Part shown: in pieces, positions 1 to 6,541 of the stretch
Layout of the letters: each line of letters begins with the position of its first letter
How positions within the stretch are numbered: position 1 is the first letter of the stretch
Source: Microbacterium suwonense
GTDB lineage: Bacteria; Actinomycetota; Actinomycetes; Actinomycetales; Microbacteriaceae
Length of the DNA: 64,000 nt
NCBI RefSeq assembly: GCF_030296555.1
Contig: NZ_AP027728.1
Location: 2,356,001-2,420,000 of the forward strand
Direction: 5' to 3'
Notes under the pieces: generated by a model
Database searches by the model: none
Seen by the model: only the letters and a program-made list of their open reading frames with translations
What the model was told of the DNA's origin: nothing
Program-made: the position numbers and the translations under genes

Positions 1-3
1 CAT
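1..3 (-). CDS. start codon of a divergent gene running off the left edge
   Basis: The first three bases are CAT, which is ATG on the minus strand. They are preceded, in the minus-strand sense, by an AGGAGG ribosome binding site (complement of about 9-14) at ideal spacing. So a gene facing left begins exactly at the window edge, divergent from the Lrp regulator at 151. Lrp/AsnC regulators often face the exporter or enzyme they control, but the product cannot be seen here. The intergenic stretch 15-150 carries a CGGGGC/GCCCCG hairpin at about 23-40. Confidence 0.5.
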
Positions 4-150
4 TGCGTCCTCCTGAGACATCGGGGCTTGGAGACGCCCCGCTCACCTCGATTATGCAGATCTCGTGCGAAGAGAGGGACAGTGTCGAAAGATCCTGCGT
101 ATCCTTATCGGGTTGAGTACAGATTCTTCGACCACGGTGAGGAAGTGGGC

Positions 151-651
151 ATGTCGGCATCCGATTCTTCGCCGCCTCGTCGTGCGCCGGTGACGGAGGC
201 CGGACTCGACGCCGTCGACCGCACGATCATCTCCGAGCTCAGTCGCAACGGGCGCCTGTCGAACACCGAGCTCGCGGTGCGCGCGGGCATCGCCGAATCG
301 ACCTGCCTGAAGCGCGTGCGCGCGCTGCAGGCGAACGGCGTGATCGTCGGGTTCCATGCCGAGATCTCGCCTGCGGCAGTCGGCCTGCACCTCGAAGCGC
401 TCATCACCATCCGGCTGCATGCGCACGCGCGCGGCGATCTGCGGAGGTTCCAGGCCTACGTGGAGAATCTGCCGGCCACGCAGCGGGTGTACTTCCTCGC
501 CGGCGACCGCGATTTCCTGGTGCATGTCGCCGTTCCGGACGCCGCGGCGCTGCGCGAGCTCGTCTCGGACACGCTCAGTCTGCGTCCCGAGGTCGCGTCG
601 ACGTCGACGAGCCTGATCTTCGCCCACGCCGCCGGATCCCGCGGACTCTGA
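151..651 (+). CDS. Lrp/AsnC family transcriptional regulator
   Basis: 166 aa. An N-terminal AsnC-type winged helix-turn-helix (about residues 20-70: LDAVDRTIISELSRNGRLSN, then ELAVRAGIAESTCLKRVRAL) is followed by a RAM/ligand-binding alpha-beta domain ending near residue 160. Such proteins sense an amino acid or related metabolite and act as dimers or octamers on a neighbouring promoter. I chose the ATG at 151 because GGTGAGGAAG lies just upstream and the domain begins soon after; an upstream in-frame ATG at 28 would add a tail of no recognisable character. The divergent gene starting at position 3 is the natural candidate target. The ligand is not predictable. Confidence 0.9.
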   Translation: MSASDSSPPRRAPVTEAGLDAVDRTIISELSRNGRLSNTELAVRAGIAESTCLKRVRALQANGVIVGFHAEISPAAVGLHLEALITIRLHAHARGDLRRFQAYVENLPATQRVYFLAGDRDFLVHVAVPDAAALRELVSDTLSLRPEVASTSTSLIFAHAAGSRGL

Positions 652-660
652 GCTGCGCTG

Positions 661-714
661 TCTCCCCCTGCTTGGCCCTCTCCCCCTGCTTGGCCCTCTC
701 CCCCTGCTTGGCCC
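661..714. repeat. 18-bp tandem repeat, three perfect copies
   Basis: Three head-to-tail copies of TCTCCCCCTGCTTGGCCC (661-678, 679-696, 697-714) directly after the Lrp stop codon. No gene overlaps it. Several other intergenic spots in this window hold similar short tandem arrays, so it looks like a recurrent local-expansion phenomenon rather than a regulatory site. Confidence 0.9.
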
Positions 715-729
715 TCTCCACCGCCGTCA

Positions 730-780
730 GGTGGCGCAAATGGCTGCCTCAGCGGCCAGGAAGCCACAAACTGCGCCACC
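730..780. repeat. 51-bp imperfect palindrome between convergent genes
   Basis: Outer arms GGTGGCGCA (730-738) and TGCGCCACC (772-780) are perfect complements, and the interior (GGCT..AGCC) pairs partly. It lies between the convergent Lrp and DeoR genes, so a bidirectional terminator is possible. There is no T-tract, and it resembles the other long palindromes of this window. Confidence 0.75.
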
Positions 781-798
781 CGAACACCACGGAACGGG

Positions 799-1575
799 TC
801 AGTCGGCGATGCGCACCTCGTAGCCGGCATCCGTGAGGGCGTCGCGCGCGGATGCCGTGACCGCGGCATCCGTGAGCACCACCGGGAACAGCTCCGCACC
901 ACCGACCTGCGCGAACGCCGCCTGCCCGATCTTCGACGCGTCGGCGACGATCACCGCCCGGGCGGCACGCTCGGCCATCATGCGGTTCACCGCCGACTCG
1001 GACTCGTCATGCGTGGTCGCGCCGTCGGCCGCCGACAGCCCGTTGACGCCGATGAAGGCGATGTCCAGACGGATGCCGGCGAGCAGCTGCTCCACGAACG
1101 GGCCGACCAGCTCGAAACTGCGCGCGTGGATCACTCCCCCGGTGACGACCACCTTGAACTCCGGTCGCATCGCGAGCTGAGCGGCGATGTTCACCGCGTT
1201 CGTCACCACGGTCAGCCCGTCAGCGGCAAGATCATCGCGGGCCGCCAGCGCTGCGGCGATCGCCGTCGTGGTGGTGCCGCCCGACAGCCCGACCACATCG
1301 CCCGGTGAGACGAGCCCTGCCGCAGCGACGGCGATGCGCTCCTTCGCCCCGGTGCCGAGATGGCTCTTGTACCGGATCGGCAGATCGTAGGCGACGGACT
1401 GCGCGACCGCACCACCGTGCGTGCGCGTGAGCAGCCGCCGCTCGGCGAGGCTGTCGAGGTCGCGGCGGGTGGTGGCGGCGGATGCCCCGAAGCGTTCCGC
1501 GAGCTGGTCGATGGACACCTCGCCCTGCTCCGCGAGCAGTTCGAGGATCGCGTTGAGACGGGCGGCGCGGTTCAC
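799..1575 (-). CDS. DeoR/GlpR family sugar-phosphate-responsive repressor
   Basis: 258 aa, the usual length. An N-terminal DeoR helix-turn-helix (about residues 5-57, including ATTRRDLDSLAERRLLTRTHGG, shown in part) is followed by a DeoRC sugar-phosphate sensor domain (about 75-235) with the GLSGGTTTTAIA phosphate-binding loop and IAFIGVNGLSA. It is the last gene of the minus-strand operon SIS-ROK-PfkB-aldolase-DeoR, 118 bp after the aldolase, and probably represses that operon until a phosphorylated intermediate accumulates. A plausible operator is the inverted repeat at 5929-5952 ahead of the first gene. The effector (for instance tagatose-6-phosphate or an amino-sugar phosphate) is inferred only. 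Confidence 0.9.
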   Translation of the reverse strand: MNRAARLNAILELLAEQGEVSIDQLAERFGASAATTRRDLDSLAERRLLTRTHGGAVAQSVAYDLPIRYKSHLGTGAKERIAVAAAGLVSPGDVVGLSGGTTTTAIAAALAARDDLAADGLTVVTNAVNIAAQLAMRPEFKVVVTGGVIHARSFELVGPFVEQLLAGIRLDIAFIGVNGLSAADGATTHDESESAVNRMMAERAARAVIVADASKIGQAAFAQVGGAELFPVVLTDAAVTASARDALTDAGYEVRIAD

Positions 1576-1602
1576 AGCATCTCCTTGTCCTTGTTGCCTC
1601 GC

Positions 1603-1660
1603 TCCCGTCGCACCTTCTGCCGCTCAGCGCACCGGGAAAGCGACCGAAAGTGCGACGGGA
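1603..1660. repeat. long intergenic palindrome
   Basis: Arms TCCCGTCGCAC (1603-1613) and GTGCGACGGGA (1650-1660) are perfect complements and the inner 36 nt can pair partly. It sits in the 118-bp gap between the aldolase and DeoR genes of one operon, so it could attenuate or protect the mRNA. It is also of the same style as the repetitive palindromes elsewhere in the window. Confidence 0.7.
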
Positions 1661-1693
1661 AGGAAGTGCGGCGGGCGGGGTGGCGGGGCATCG

Positions 1694-2566
1694 TCAGGCT
1701 CGGGTGGATACGAGGGCGAAGAGGCGCAGCATCCGTGCCGCCTCGGTGGCGACCGCCTCGCGGCCGGGCGCGACGTACTTTCGCGAGTCGACGAGCTTCT
1801 CGTCGTCGGCGAGCGTCTCGCGGATCGCGCGGGTGAAGAAGCCGTTCAGGTGCGTGGAGACGTTGATCTTGGTCATCCCCGCACGCACGGCCTGGACGAT
1901 CGTGTCGTCGGCGACGCCCGAGGATCCGTGCAGCACGAGCGGCACATTGCCGCCATTGCGACCCACTCCGCGCAGGGCGTCGCGCAGGCGGCCGATCAGC
2001 GCGATGTCGAGGGATGCCGAACGGTCGAGCATCGCGTGCGACGAGCCCACCGCGACGGCGAGCGCGTCCACCCCGGTCGCCTTCACGAAGGCGCGTGCCT
2101 CGTCGGGATCGGTGCGGACGCCGGGAGCGTGGGCACCGTCTTTGCCGCCCACCTCGCCGAGCTCCGCCTCGACGAACACCCCGGCGACACGGGCGCGCGC
2201 CGCGACGTCGGCGGTGAGAGAGACGTTCTCGTCGTAGTCGAGCTTGCCGCCGTCGAACATCACCGACCCGAATCCCAGCTCGATGGCCTCGTCTACGAGC
2301 TCGGGACGCTCGGCGTGGTCGAGGTGCACGGCGACGGCCGTCGACGCCCGGCGGGCGATCGCGAGGGTGGCCCAGCCGATCGGCTCGAGGCCGCCGTGGT
2401 AGTCGGCGCAGTTCTGCGAGATCTGCACGATCACCGGCAGCTGCGCGCGCTCGGATGCCGCGACCAGCGCCTCGGCAGTCTCGAGGTGTATGACGTTGAA
2501 CGCGCCGAGCCCCGTGCCGGCGGCAGCGGATGCGCGCACGAGGTCGCGGGCGGAGACGAGAGTCAT
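1694..2566 (-). CDS. class II ketose-1,6-bisphosphate aldolase (tagatose/fructose type)
   Basis: 290 aa. A zinc-dependent class II aldolase cleaving fructose- or tagatose-1,6-bisphosphate to glyceraldehyde-3-P and dihydroxyacetone-P. Visible features: GAFNVIHLET near the N-terminus, the metal-binding AVHLDHAE segment (about residue 80), VEAELGEVGG (about 130), VGSSHA, LVLHGSSGV and a TKINVSTHLN segment near 220. The start ATG at 2566 overlaps the stop of the upstream kinase (ATGA), which indicates translational coupling and rules out the longer reading upstream. With the SIS protein, ROK kinase and PfkB kinase it fits a GatY/KbaY/AgaY-like tagatose-bisphosphate step of galactosamine-type catabolism. 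Fructose-bisphosphate specificity cannot be excluded from sequence. Confidence 0.88.
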   Translation of the reverse strand: MTLVSARDLVRASAAAGTGLGAFNVIHLETAEALVAASERAQLPVIVQISQNCADYHGGLEPIGWATLAIARRASTAVAVHLDHAERPELVDEAIELGFGSVMFDGGKLDYDENVSLTADVAARARVAGVFVEAELGEVGGKDGAHAPGVRTDPDEARAFVKATGVDALAVAVGSSHAMLDRSASLDIALIGRLRDALRGVGRNGGNVPLVLHGSSGVADDTIVQAVRAGMTKINVSTHLNGFFTRAIRETLADDEKLVDSRKYVAPGREAVATEAARMLRLFALVSTRA

Positions 2567-3933
2567 CGGGATTCCTTCGGGTCGGATGCCTCGGGTGAGG
2601 CGGATGCTTCGGGTGAGGCAGAGGCTTCCGGTGAGGCGGAGGCTTCCGGTGAGGCGGATGCTTCTGGCCGGGCGAATGCCCCACCGGATGACGAGACTTC
2701 CTCTCCAGCACGAGACTGCACAGCAGACACTGTGTCTCGTGCTGGAAGGGAAGTCTCGGCGGGGGCGGAAGCGGGGGCGGCGACGGGGGCGGCGACGGGG
2801 GCGACGGTGAGGGCGTGCTCGAGGTCGGGCCAGGAGGGGTGGATCTCGCCGGCAAGCGGCATCAGCACGGCGGCTGCCGACCAGGCCGTCGCGCGGCGAA
2901 GGATCTGCTCGGGGTCGCGGATGCCGGCATCCATCAGCACGGCGCACGCAGCGACCGCGGAGTCGCCCGCCCCGGTCGGGTTCCCTGCGAGCGGGGTGTC
3001 GAGCCGGGTGCGCAGGATGCTGAGATCGAGCCGATCTTCGGCATCCGTTCCCTCGCCGTCGTTCCCGGGTGCCGCCCCGCCGGCCGACACGCCAGATGTC
3101 GGACGGTTTGCGCGAATCGGTCCGACATCTGGCGTGTCGGCCCCCGATTCGTAACCGGGGGAGACGGCGGATGCCGTGGACACGGCCAGCATCCCCTCGG
3201 CGCCGAGTGAGAGCAGCACCAGCTCGGCGCCACGGCGCAGCAGCTCACGGGCGCCGTCGATCGGGTCGTCGAGGCCGGTGGCGTCCCGCAGCTCGTGCTC
3301 ATTGGGCTTGAGAACGGATGCTCCGGCATCCGCCGCCGCCAGGAGTGCCGGCCCCGAGGTGTCGGCGATCACGGTCGCGCCGGCCTCGCGCCCCAGCCGG
3401 ATGAGCGACGGCAGCAGCTGGTCCGGGGTTCCGGGCGGGAAGCTCCCCGAGATCACGAGCACGTCGCCGATCGCGGCATCCGCTCCCCGATCCCCCGTCG
3501 AGAGATCACTATCCGCAGGAGAAGCCTGTGCAGACCTCGCGTCTCGTGCGCGAAGGGCAGCGGCCACGGCATCCGTCAGGGCCGACCATTCGGCATCCGT
3601 CGGCGCGACGCCGTACTCGTTGACGATGGTGGTGTCGCCGAGCGACTCGTCGACCAGCGCGATGCTGCGACGCGTAGAAGCCGCCACCGGCACGAGCACG
3701 TGCGGCACGCCCGACGCCTCCAGCTCCGAGGCGAACTCCGCACCGGTCGCACCACCCGAGGTCGTGACCGCGAGCACAGACGCGCCCTGCGCGTGGGCGA
3801 CGCGGGCGACGTTGAGACCTTTCCCTCCGGCGCGCGCCCGTCCGGCATCCGCTCGATGCGTTCCACCCATCGCCAGCGAGGCGACGTGCCAGGTGAGGTC
3901 GAGGGCAGGGTTCGCGGTGACGGTGACGATCAT
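2563..3933 (-). CDS. PfkB-family hexose-phosphate kinase with palindrome-derived insertions
   Basis: 456 aa against about 310 for the family. It resembles 1-phosphofructokinase/tagatose-6-phosphate kinase: the N-terminus MIVTVTANPALDLTW, the substrate-binding ARAGGKGLNVAR, and the C-terminal catalytic motif NPTGAGD at about residues 317-323 are intact. The extra length comes from two places. Residues about 264-282 ([16 protein letters not shown]) are encoded by a 61-bp palindrome (3082-3142) placed just before the catalytic motif. Residues from about 393 onward include a second palindrome (2692-2758) and four ASPEAS hexapeptides (2588-2671). Both insertions keep frame, so the enzyme may still work. 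The start at 3933 is the ATG of MIVTVT; the stop overlaps the aldolase start. Role: phosphorylates the sugar phosphate that the aldolase then splits. Confidence 0.85.
   Translation of the reverse strand: MIVTVTANPALDLTWHVASLAMGGTHRADAGRARAGGKGLNVARVAHAQGASVLAVTTSGGATGAEFASELEASGVPHVLVPVAASTRRSIALVDESLGDTTIVNEYGVAPTDAEWSALTDAVAAALRARDARSAQASPADSDLSTGDRGADAAIGDVLVISGSFPPGTPDQLLPSLIRLGREAGATVIADTSGPALLAAADAGASVLKPNEHELRDATGLDDPIDGARELLRRGAELVLLSLGAEGMLAVSTASAVSPGYESGADTPDVGPIRANRPTSGVSAGGAAPGNDGEGTDAEDRLDLSILRTRLDTPLAGNPTGAGDSAVAACAVLMDAGIRDPEQILRRATAWSAAAVLMPLAGEIHPSWPDLEHALTVAPVAAPVAAPASAPAETSLPARDTVSAVQSRAGEEVSSSGGAFARPEASASPEASASPEASASPEASASPEASDPKESR
2588..2671. repeat. 18-bp tandem repeat encoding ASPEAS hexapeptides
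   Basis: Units start at 2588, 2606, 2624 and 2642, with a partial fifth at 2660, differing by only 1-3 bases each (for example GCTTCCGGTGAGGCGGAG). On the minus strand they encode repeated ASPEAS at the extreme C-terminus of the PfkB kinase. The array lies beside the palindrome at 2692 and is outside the kinase fold. Confidence 0.92.
2692..2758. repeat. family B palindromic repeat, copy 1 (inside the kinase gene)
   Basis: Arms 2692-2716 and 2734-2758 (25 bp, one mismatch; core GAGACTTCCTCTCCAGCACG) flank a 17-nt loop. The same core recurs at 52924-52988, 50 kb away, so it is a dispersed element. This copy is translated in frame within the C-terminal tail of the PfkB kinase. Confidence 0.9.
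3082..3142. repeat. family A palindromic repeat, copy 1 (inside the kinase gene)
   Basis: Perfect 23-bp arms (3082-3104 and 3120-3142; core GCCGACACGCCAGATGTCGG) with a 15-nt loop. Further copies lie at 26544-26604 and 49961-50029. Flanks are shared as well: the CCCCCGATTCG after the right arm is found next to copy 2, and copy 3 carries a similar sequence in the opposite orientation. So the element is longer than the palindrome and has a polarity. Here it is read in frame as part of the PfkB kinase. Confidence 0.95.
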
Positions 3934-3944
3934 GCGATCACCCA

Positions 3945-4004
3945 CCGTGCATCCGTACCGGCGAACCGTGCATCCGTACCGGCGAACCGTGCTTCCGCAC
4001 CACC
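3945..4004. repeat. 21-bp tandem repeat between ROK and PfkB kinase genes
   Basis: Two perfect units (3945-3965, 3966-3986; CCGTGCATCCGTACCGGCGA plus A) and a degenerate third. It fills most of the 82-bp gap between the ROK kinase stop and the PfkB start in an otherwise tightly packed operon. Confidence 0.9.
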
Positions 4005-4015
4005 CCGGGCCCTGA

Positions 4016-4999
4016 TCATGACGCCGCCTCCCGCGCGCGCAGCGCCGATCCGAGGATGCCGGCGTTGCCGGACAGCTCTGCCGGGACCAGCACGGGGATG
4101 CGGTGGAAGCTGAGCCGGTCCGCCAGCCGGGCGCGCAGCTGGTCGAACAGCGCACCGCCCGCCCGCGACAGACCTCCGCCGATCACCACGGCCTGCGGCG
4201 CCATCACGGCGGTGAGCTGCGCGATCGACATGGTCAGCGCGTCGAGCGCCTCGTCCCAGATGCGCGCCGCCGTCTCATCGCCGCCCGCCGCCCGGGCGAT
4301 GACTTCGCGGGCACCGTCCACTGCAGTCCCGGTCGCCTCGACGTAGCGTCGCGAGATGGCCCCGGCCGAGGCGCGGGCCTCCAGGCATCCGCGCGCCCCG
4401 CACGGGCACGGCCACTCCCCGATCGGCGAGTGCCCGATCTCGCCCGCGTAGCCGCCCGCGGTGTACGGTTGCCCGCCCACCAGCAGCGCTCCGGCGATCC
4501 CGGTGCCGATGATGAGCACGACCGCGTCGGCGTAATCGCGCGCGCCGCCGAGCACCCGCTCGGCCCAGCTGGCCGCCCGCACATCGTGATCGAAGGCGAC
4601 GGGCAGGCCGAAACGCTGCCTCATCAGCTCACGCATCGGGGCGTTCCGCCAGCCCAGGTTGCTGCTGAACACGCCGATGCCGTTCTCGGAGTCGACGATG
4701 CCGGGCACGACCAGTCCGACGGCCTCGGGCGCGACATCCGGATGCTGATCCTGCAGCTGCGCAGCCAACTTGGCCAGGCGGTCGATCAGCGCACCCTCCG
4801 GATCCGCGTCCGCGACCGGTGTCGGCGTGCGGCGCAGGCCTCGCGCCACGCCCTCACCGTCGAAGAGCGCCGACTTGATGTCGGTGCCGCCCACGTCGAA
4901 GGCGAGCACGGGCACGCCGTGACCGATGCTGTCGGCGCGCATGAGCCGCTCACCGGAGGGGTCCGTGACGACGTCGGGGATGCTGTCGTGCCCGGTCAT
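4016..4999 (-). CDS. ROK family sugar kinase
   Basis: 327 aa. The phosphate-binding motif VLAFDVGGTDIKSALFDG lies near residue 30. DHDVRAASWAE supplies the catalytic Asp region, followed by GTGIAGALLVGG, GEIGHSPIGE and the zinc-binding CPCGARGCLEARAS signature, all typical of glucokinase/N-acetylhexosamine kinases of the ROK family. No helix-turn-helix precedes it, so it is a kinase and not a ROK repressor. The start at 4999 follows the SIS stop by 8 bp; an internal ATG at about 4940 is the alternative. In this operon it would phosphorylate the incoming amino sugar or hexose before the SIS protein acts. The exact sugar is not deducible. Confidence 0.88.
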   Translation of the reverse strand: MTGHDSIPDVVTDPSGERLMRADSIGHGVPVLAFDVGGTDIKSALFDGEGVARGLRRTPTPVADADPEGALIDRLAKLAAQLQDQHPDVAPEAVGLVVPGIVDSENGIGVFSSNLGWRNAPMRELMRQRFGLPVAFDHDVRAASWAERVLGGARDYADAVVLIIGTGIAGALLVGGQPYTAGGYAGEIGHSPIGEWPCPCGARGCLEARASAGAISRRYVEATGTAVDGAREVIARAAGGDETAARIWDEALDALTMSIAQLTAVMAPQAVVIGGGLSRAGGALFDQLRARLADRLSFHRIPVLVPAELSGNAGILGSALRAREAAS

Positions 5000-5007
5000 G
5001 TCGGTCT

Positions 5008-5901
5008 TCAGTCCGCAAGGATGACGGAGCGGGTGAGGTTGCGCGGCTGGTCGGGGTCGAGCCCGCGACCGACGGCGCGGTCGAGGGCGACGCGGTGCAG
5101 GCGCACCAGGTCGGCCATCGGGTCGATCGGATGCTGCACGAAGCGCGCCCCGGTGGCCTCGACCTGCGCCTGAAGACCCTCGGGGGCCGTGCCGAACTGC
5201 CAGGTGATGCGACCGGGTGCGGCGATGGCGATGGGCCCGTGACGGTACTCCATCGCGCTGTACGACTCGGTCCACGACTGCGAGGACTCGCGCATCTTCA
5301 ACGCCGCCTCGTGGGCGAGCCCGATCGTCCAGCCGAGTCCGAGGAAGGAGTACTGCTCGGCATCGCCGAGAGCCGGGTCGGAGGGCGAGGCGAGCACAGC
5401 CTGCGCGTCGGCGACCGCGCCGTCGAGGGATTCGCCGAGCGACGCACGGAACAGGGCCAGTGCGGTGGTGGCGAAGCGGGTCTGCACGACCGACTGCTCA
5501 TCGGCGAACGGCAGGGCGATGACCGTATCGGCGAGGTCGACCAGGGGCGAGCTGTCGTCGCCGAGCACGGCGATCACCGGGGTCGTGCCCTTGACGCGCT
5601 CAGTCAGCTCGAGCACCTCGGTGGTGGTGCCGGAGCGGGTGAGCGCGACGATCGCGTCATAGCCGCGGCCGGCGGGAACCTCGGATGCCGTGAACGCATC
5701 GGTCTCGCCGTGACCTGCGGCCTCGCGCAGCGCGGCGTAGGACTGCGCCATGAACCAGGAGGTGCCGCAGCCGACGACGGCGATGCGCGCACCGGATGCC
5801 GGCAGCAGCGCCTGCTCGGCTCGCATCCCGGCCGCGCGTGCCCAGGTCTCGGGCTGTGAGGTGAGCTCCGCGCGCATGTGCGCGCCGGCGGTGATGGTCA
5901 T
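5008..5901 (-). CDS. SIS-domain sugar isomerase/deaminase (AgaS-like)
   Basis: 297 aa with two SIS modules: the first around IAVVGCGTSWFMAQSY and LTRSGTTTEVLEL, the second around YSFLGLGWTIGLAHEAALKMRE (shown in part) with SYSAMEYRHGP. This is the architecture of the GlmS isomerase half and of AgaS/FrlB-type proteins that act on amino-sugar phosphates; no glutaminase domain is present. It is the first gene of the operon with the ROK kinase, PfkB kinase, aldolase and DeoR regulator, which supports an amino-sugar-phosphate deaminase/isomerase role. The start at 5901 has GGGAGT 8 nt upstream; an ATG at 5922 is less likely. Confidence 0.85.
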   Translation of the reverse strand: MTITAGAHMRAELTSQPETWARAAGMRAEQALLPASGARIAVVGCGTSWFMAQSYAALREAAGHGETDAFTASEVPAGRGYDAIVALTRSGTTTEVLELTERVKGTTPVIAVLGDDSSPLVDLADTVIALPFADEQSVVQTRFATTALALFRASLGESLDGAVADAQAVLASPSDPALGDAEQYSFLGLGWTIGLAHEAALKMRESSQSWTESYSAMEYRHGPIAIAAPGRITWQFGTAPEGLQAQVEATGARFVQHPIDPMADLVRLHRVALDRAVGRGLDPDQPRNLTRSVILAD

Positions 5902-5928
5902 GTCCGACTCCCGTTGGTGCAAGATTAT

Positions 5929-5952
5929 GATCGTTTAATAGACGTAACGATC
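5929..5952. promoter_or_regulatory. candidate operator of the SIS operon
   Basis: A perfect inverted repeat GATCGTT-N10-AACGATC lies 28-51 bp upstream of the SIS start, in an AT-rich island unusual for this genome. A minus-strand CATAAT -10-like hexamer (complement of 5924-5929) abuts it. The linked DeoR regulator is the obvious candidate to bind; this is inference. Confidence 0.6.
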
Positions 5953-6029
5953 AGATTATCGCATCCGGTGACGGTGGTTGTCGAGCCGTGGGCGCACGAA
6001 ACACAGGAGAACTCTCGAAACACAGGAAC

Positions 6030-6047
6030 GGATGCTGATCAGCATCC
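6030..6047. repeat. 18-bp perfect palindrome
   Basis: GGATGCTGATCAGCATCC sits in the 200-bp gap between the SIS promoter and the chorismate mutase stop. A near-direct repeat (CGAAACACAGGA at about 5998 and 6016) precedes it. It could form a terminator stem for chorismate mutase transcripts, although no T-run follows. Confidence 0.6.
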
Positions 6048-6099
6048 TGCATTCCGTGCGATCTCCTGCGAATCCGGATGCCGTCGGATGAGGACGACC

Positions 6100-6396
6100 T
6101 CAGCGCCCCTCTGCGGCCTCGGTGTGGTGCCGGATGACCTCGGCGACGACGAAGTTGAACCACTTCTCGGCGAACTCGGGATCCAGATGCGCCTCTCCGG
6201 CCAGCGCGCGCAGTCGAGCGACCTGCTGCTCCTCGCGCTTCGGGTCGGATGCCGGCATCTCGTGCTCCGCCTTCAGATGGCCGACCTGCTGGGTGGCGCG
6301 GAACCGCTCGGCCAGCATGAAGATCAGTGCGGCGTCGATGTTGTCGATGCTGGCGCGCAGGCGCAGCAGCTCGGCGCGGGCGTCTTCGTCGGACAT
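6100..6396 (-). CDS. chorismate mutase, AroQ type
   Basis: 98 aa, a compact all-helical AroQ fold that converts chorismate to prephenate in Phe/Tyr synthesis. Visible signature: LLRLRASIDNIDAALIFMLAERFRATQQVG (shown for recognition only in part: RASIDNIDAALIFMLAERF) with active-site Arg/Lys positions, HLKAEHEMPASDPKREEQQV and the C-terminal helix with EVIRHHTE. The start at 6396 is set by a strong GGAGGAGG just upstream. It stands alone between two divergent units, as is common for actinobacterial free-standing chorismate mutases. Confidence 0.88.
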   Translation of the reverse strand: MSDEDARAELLRLRASIDNIDAALIFMLAERFRATQQVGHLKAEHEMPASDPKREEQQVARLRALAGEAHLDPEFAEKWFNFVVAEVIRHHTEAAEGR

Positions 6397-6528
6397 GGTC
6401 CTCCTCCGGGTGCGGCCTGGGTACGACAGTTCGACGATAGTCGGCATCCGTCCTTCGAATCGCGCACATTGCCGCATCCGGCCTCTGGATACGGCAATTC
6501 ACGCGACTCGAATCGGGCCGGTCGCGCA

Positions 6529-6534
6529 TAGAGT
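6529..6534 (+). promoter_or_regulatory. leaderless-type -10 hexamer of the AI-2E transporter
   Basis: TAGAGT ends 7 nt before the ATG at 6542, with no Shine-Dalgarno in between. That is the spacing expected when transcription starts at the A of the start codon. Confidence 0.5.
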
Positions 6535-6541
6535 GTTCCGC

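Noticed and set aside
661..714. CRISPR array
   Set aside because: The 18-bp units are directly adjacent with no spacers and there are no cas genes. The other tandem arrays are excluded for the same reason.
1694..2947. Longer start for the aldolase upstream of 2566
   Set aside because: The extension would be the antisense-like Arg/Pro-rich reading of the kinase tail; the ATGA overlap at 2566 and the conserved N-terminus fix the start.
3082..3142. Rho-independent terminator inside the PfkB gene
   Set aside because: It lies mid-gene in an operon, has no T-tract, and identical copies exist elsewhere in other contexts.
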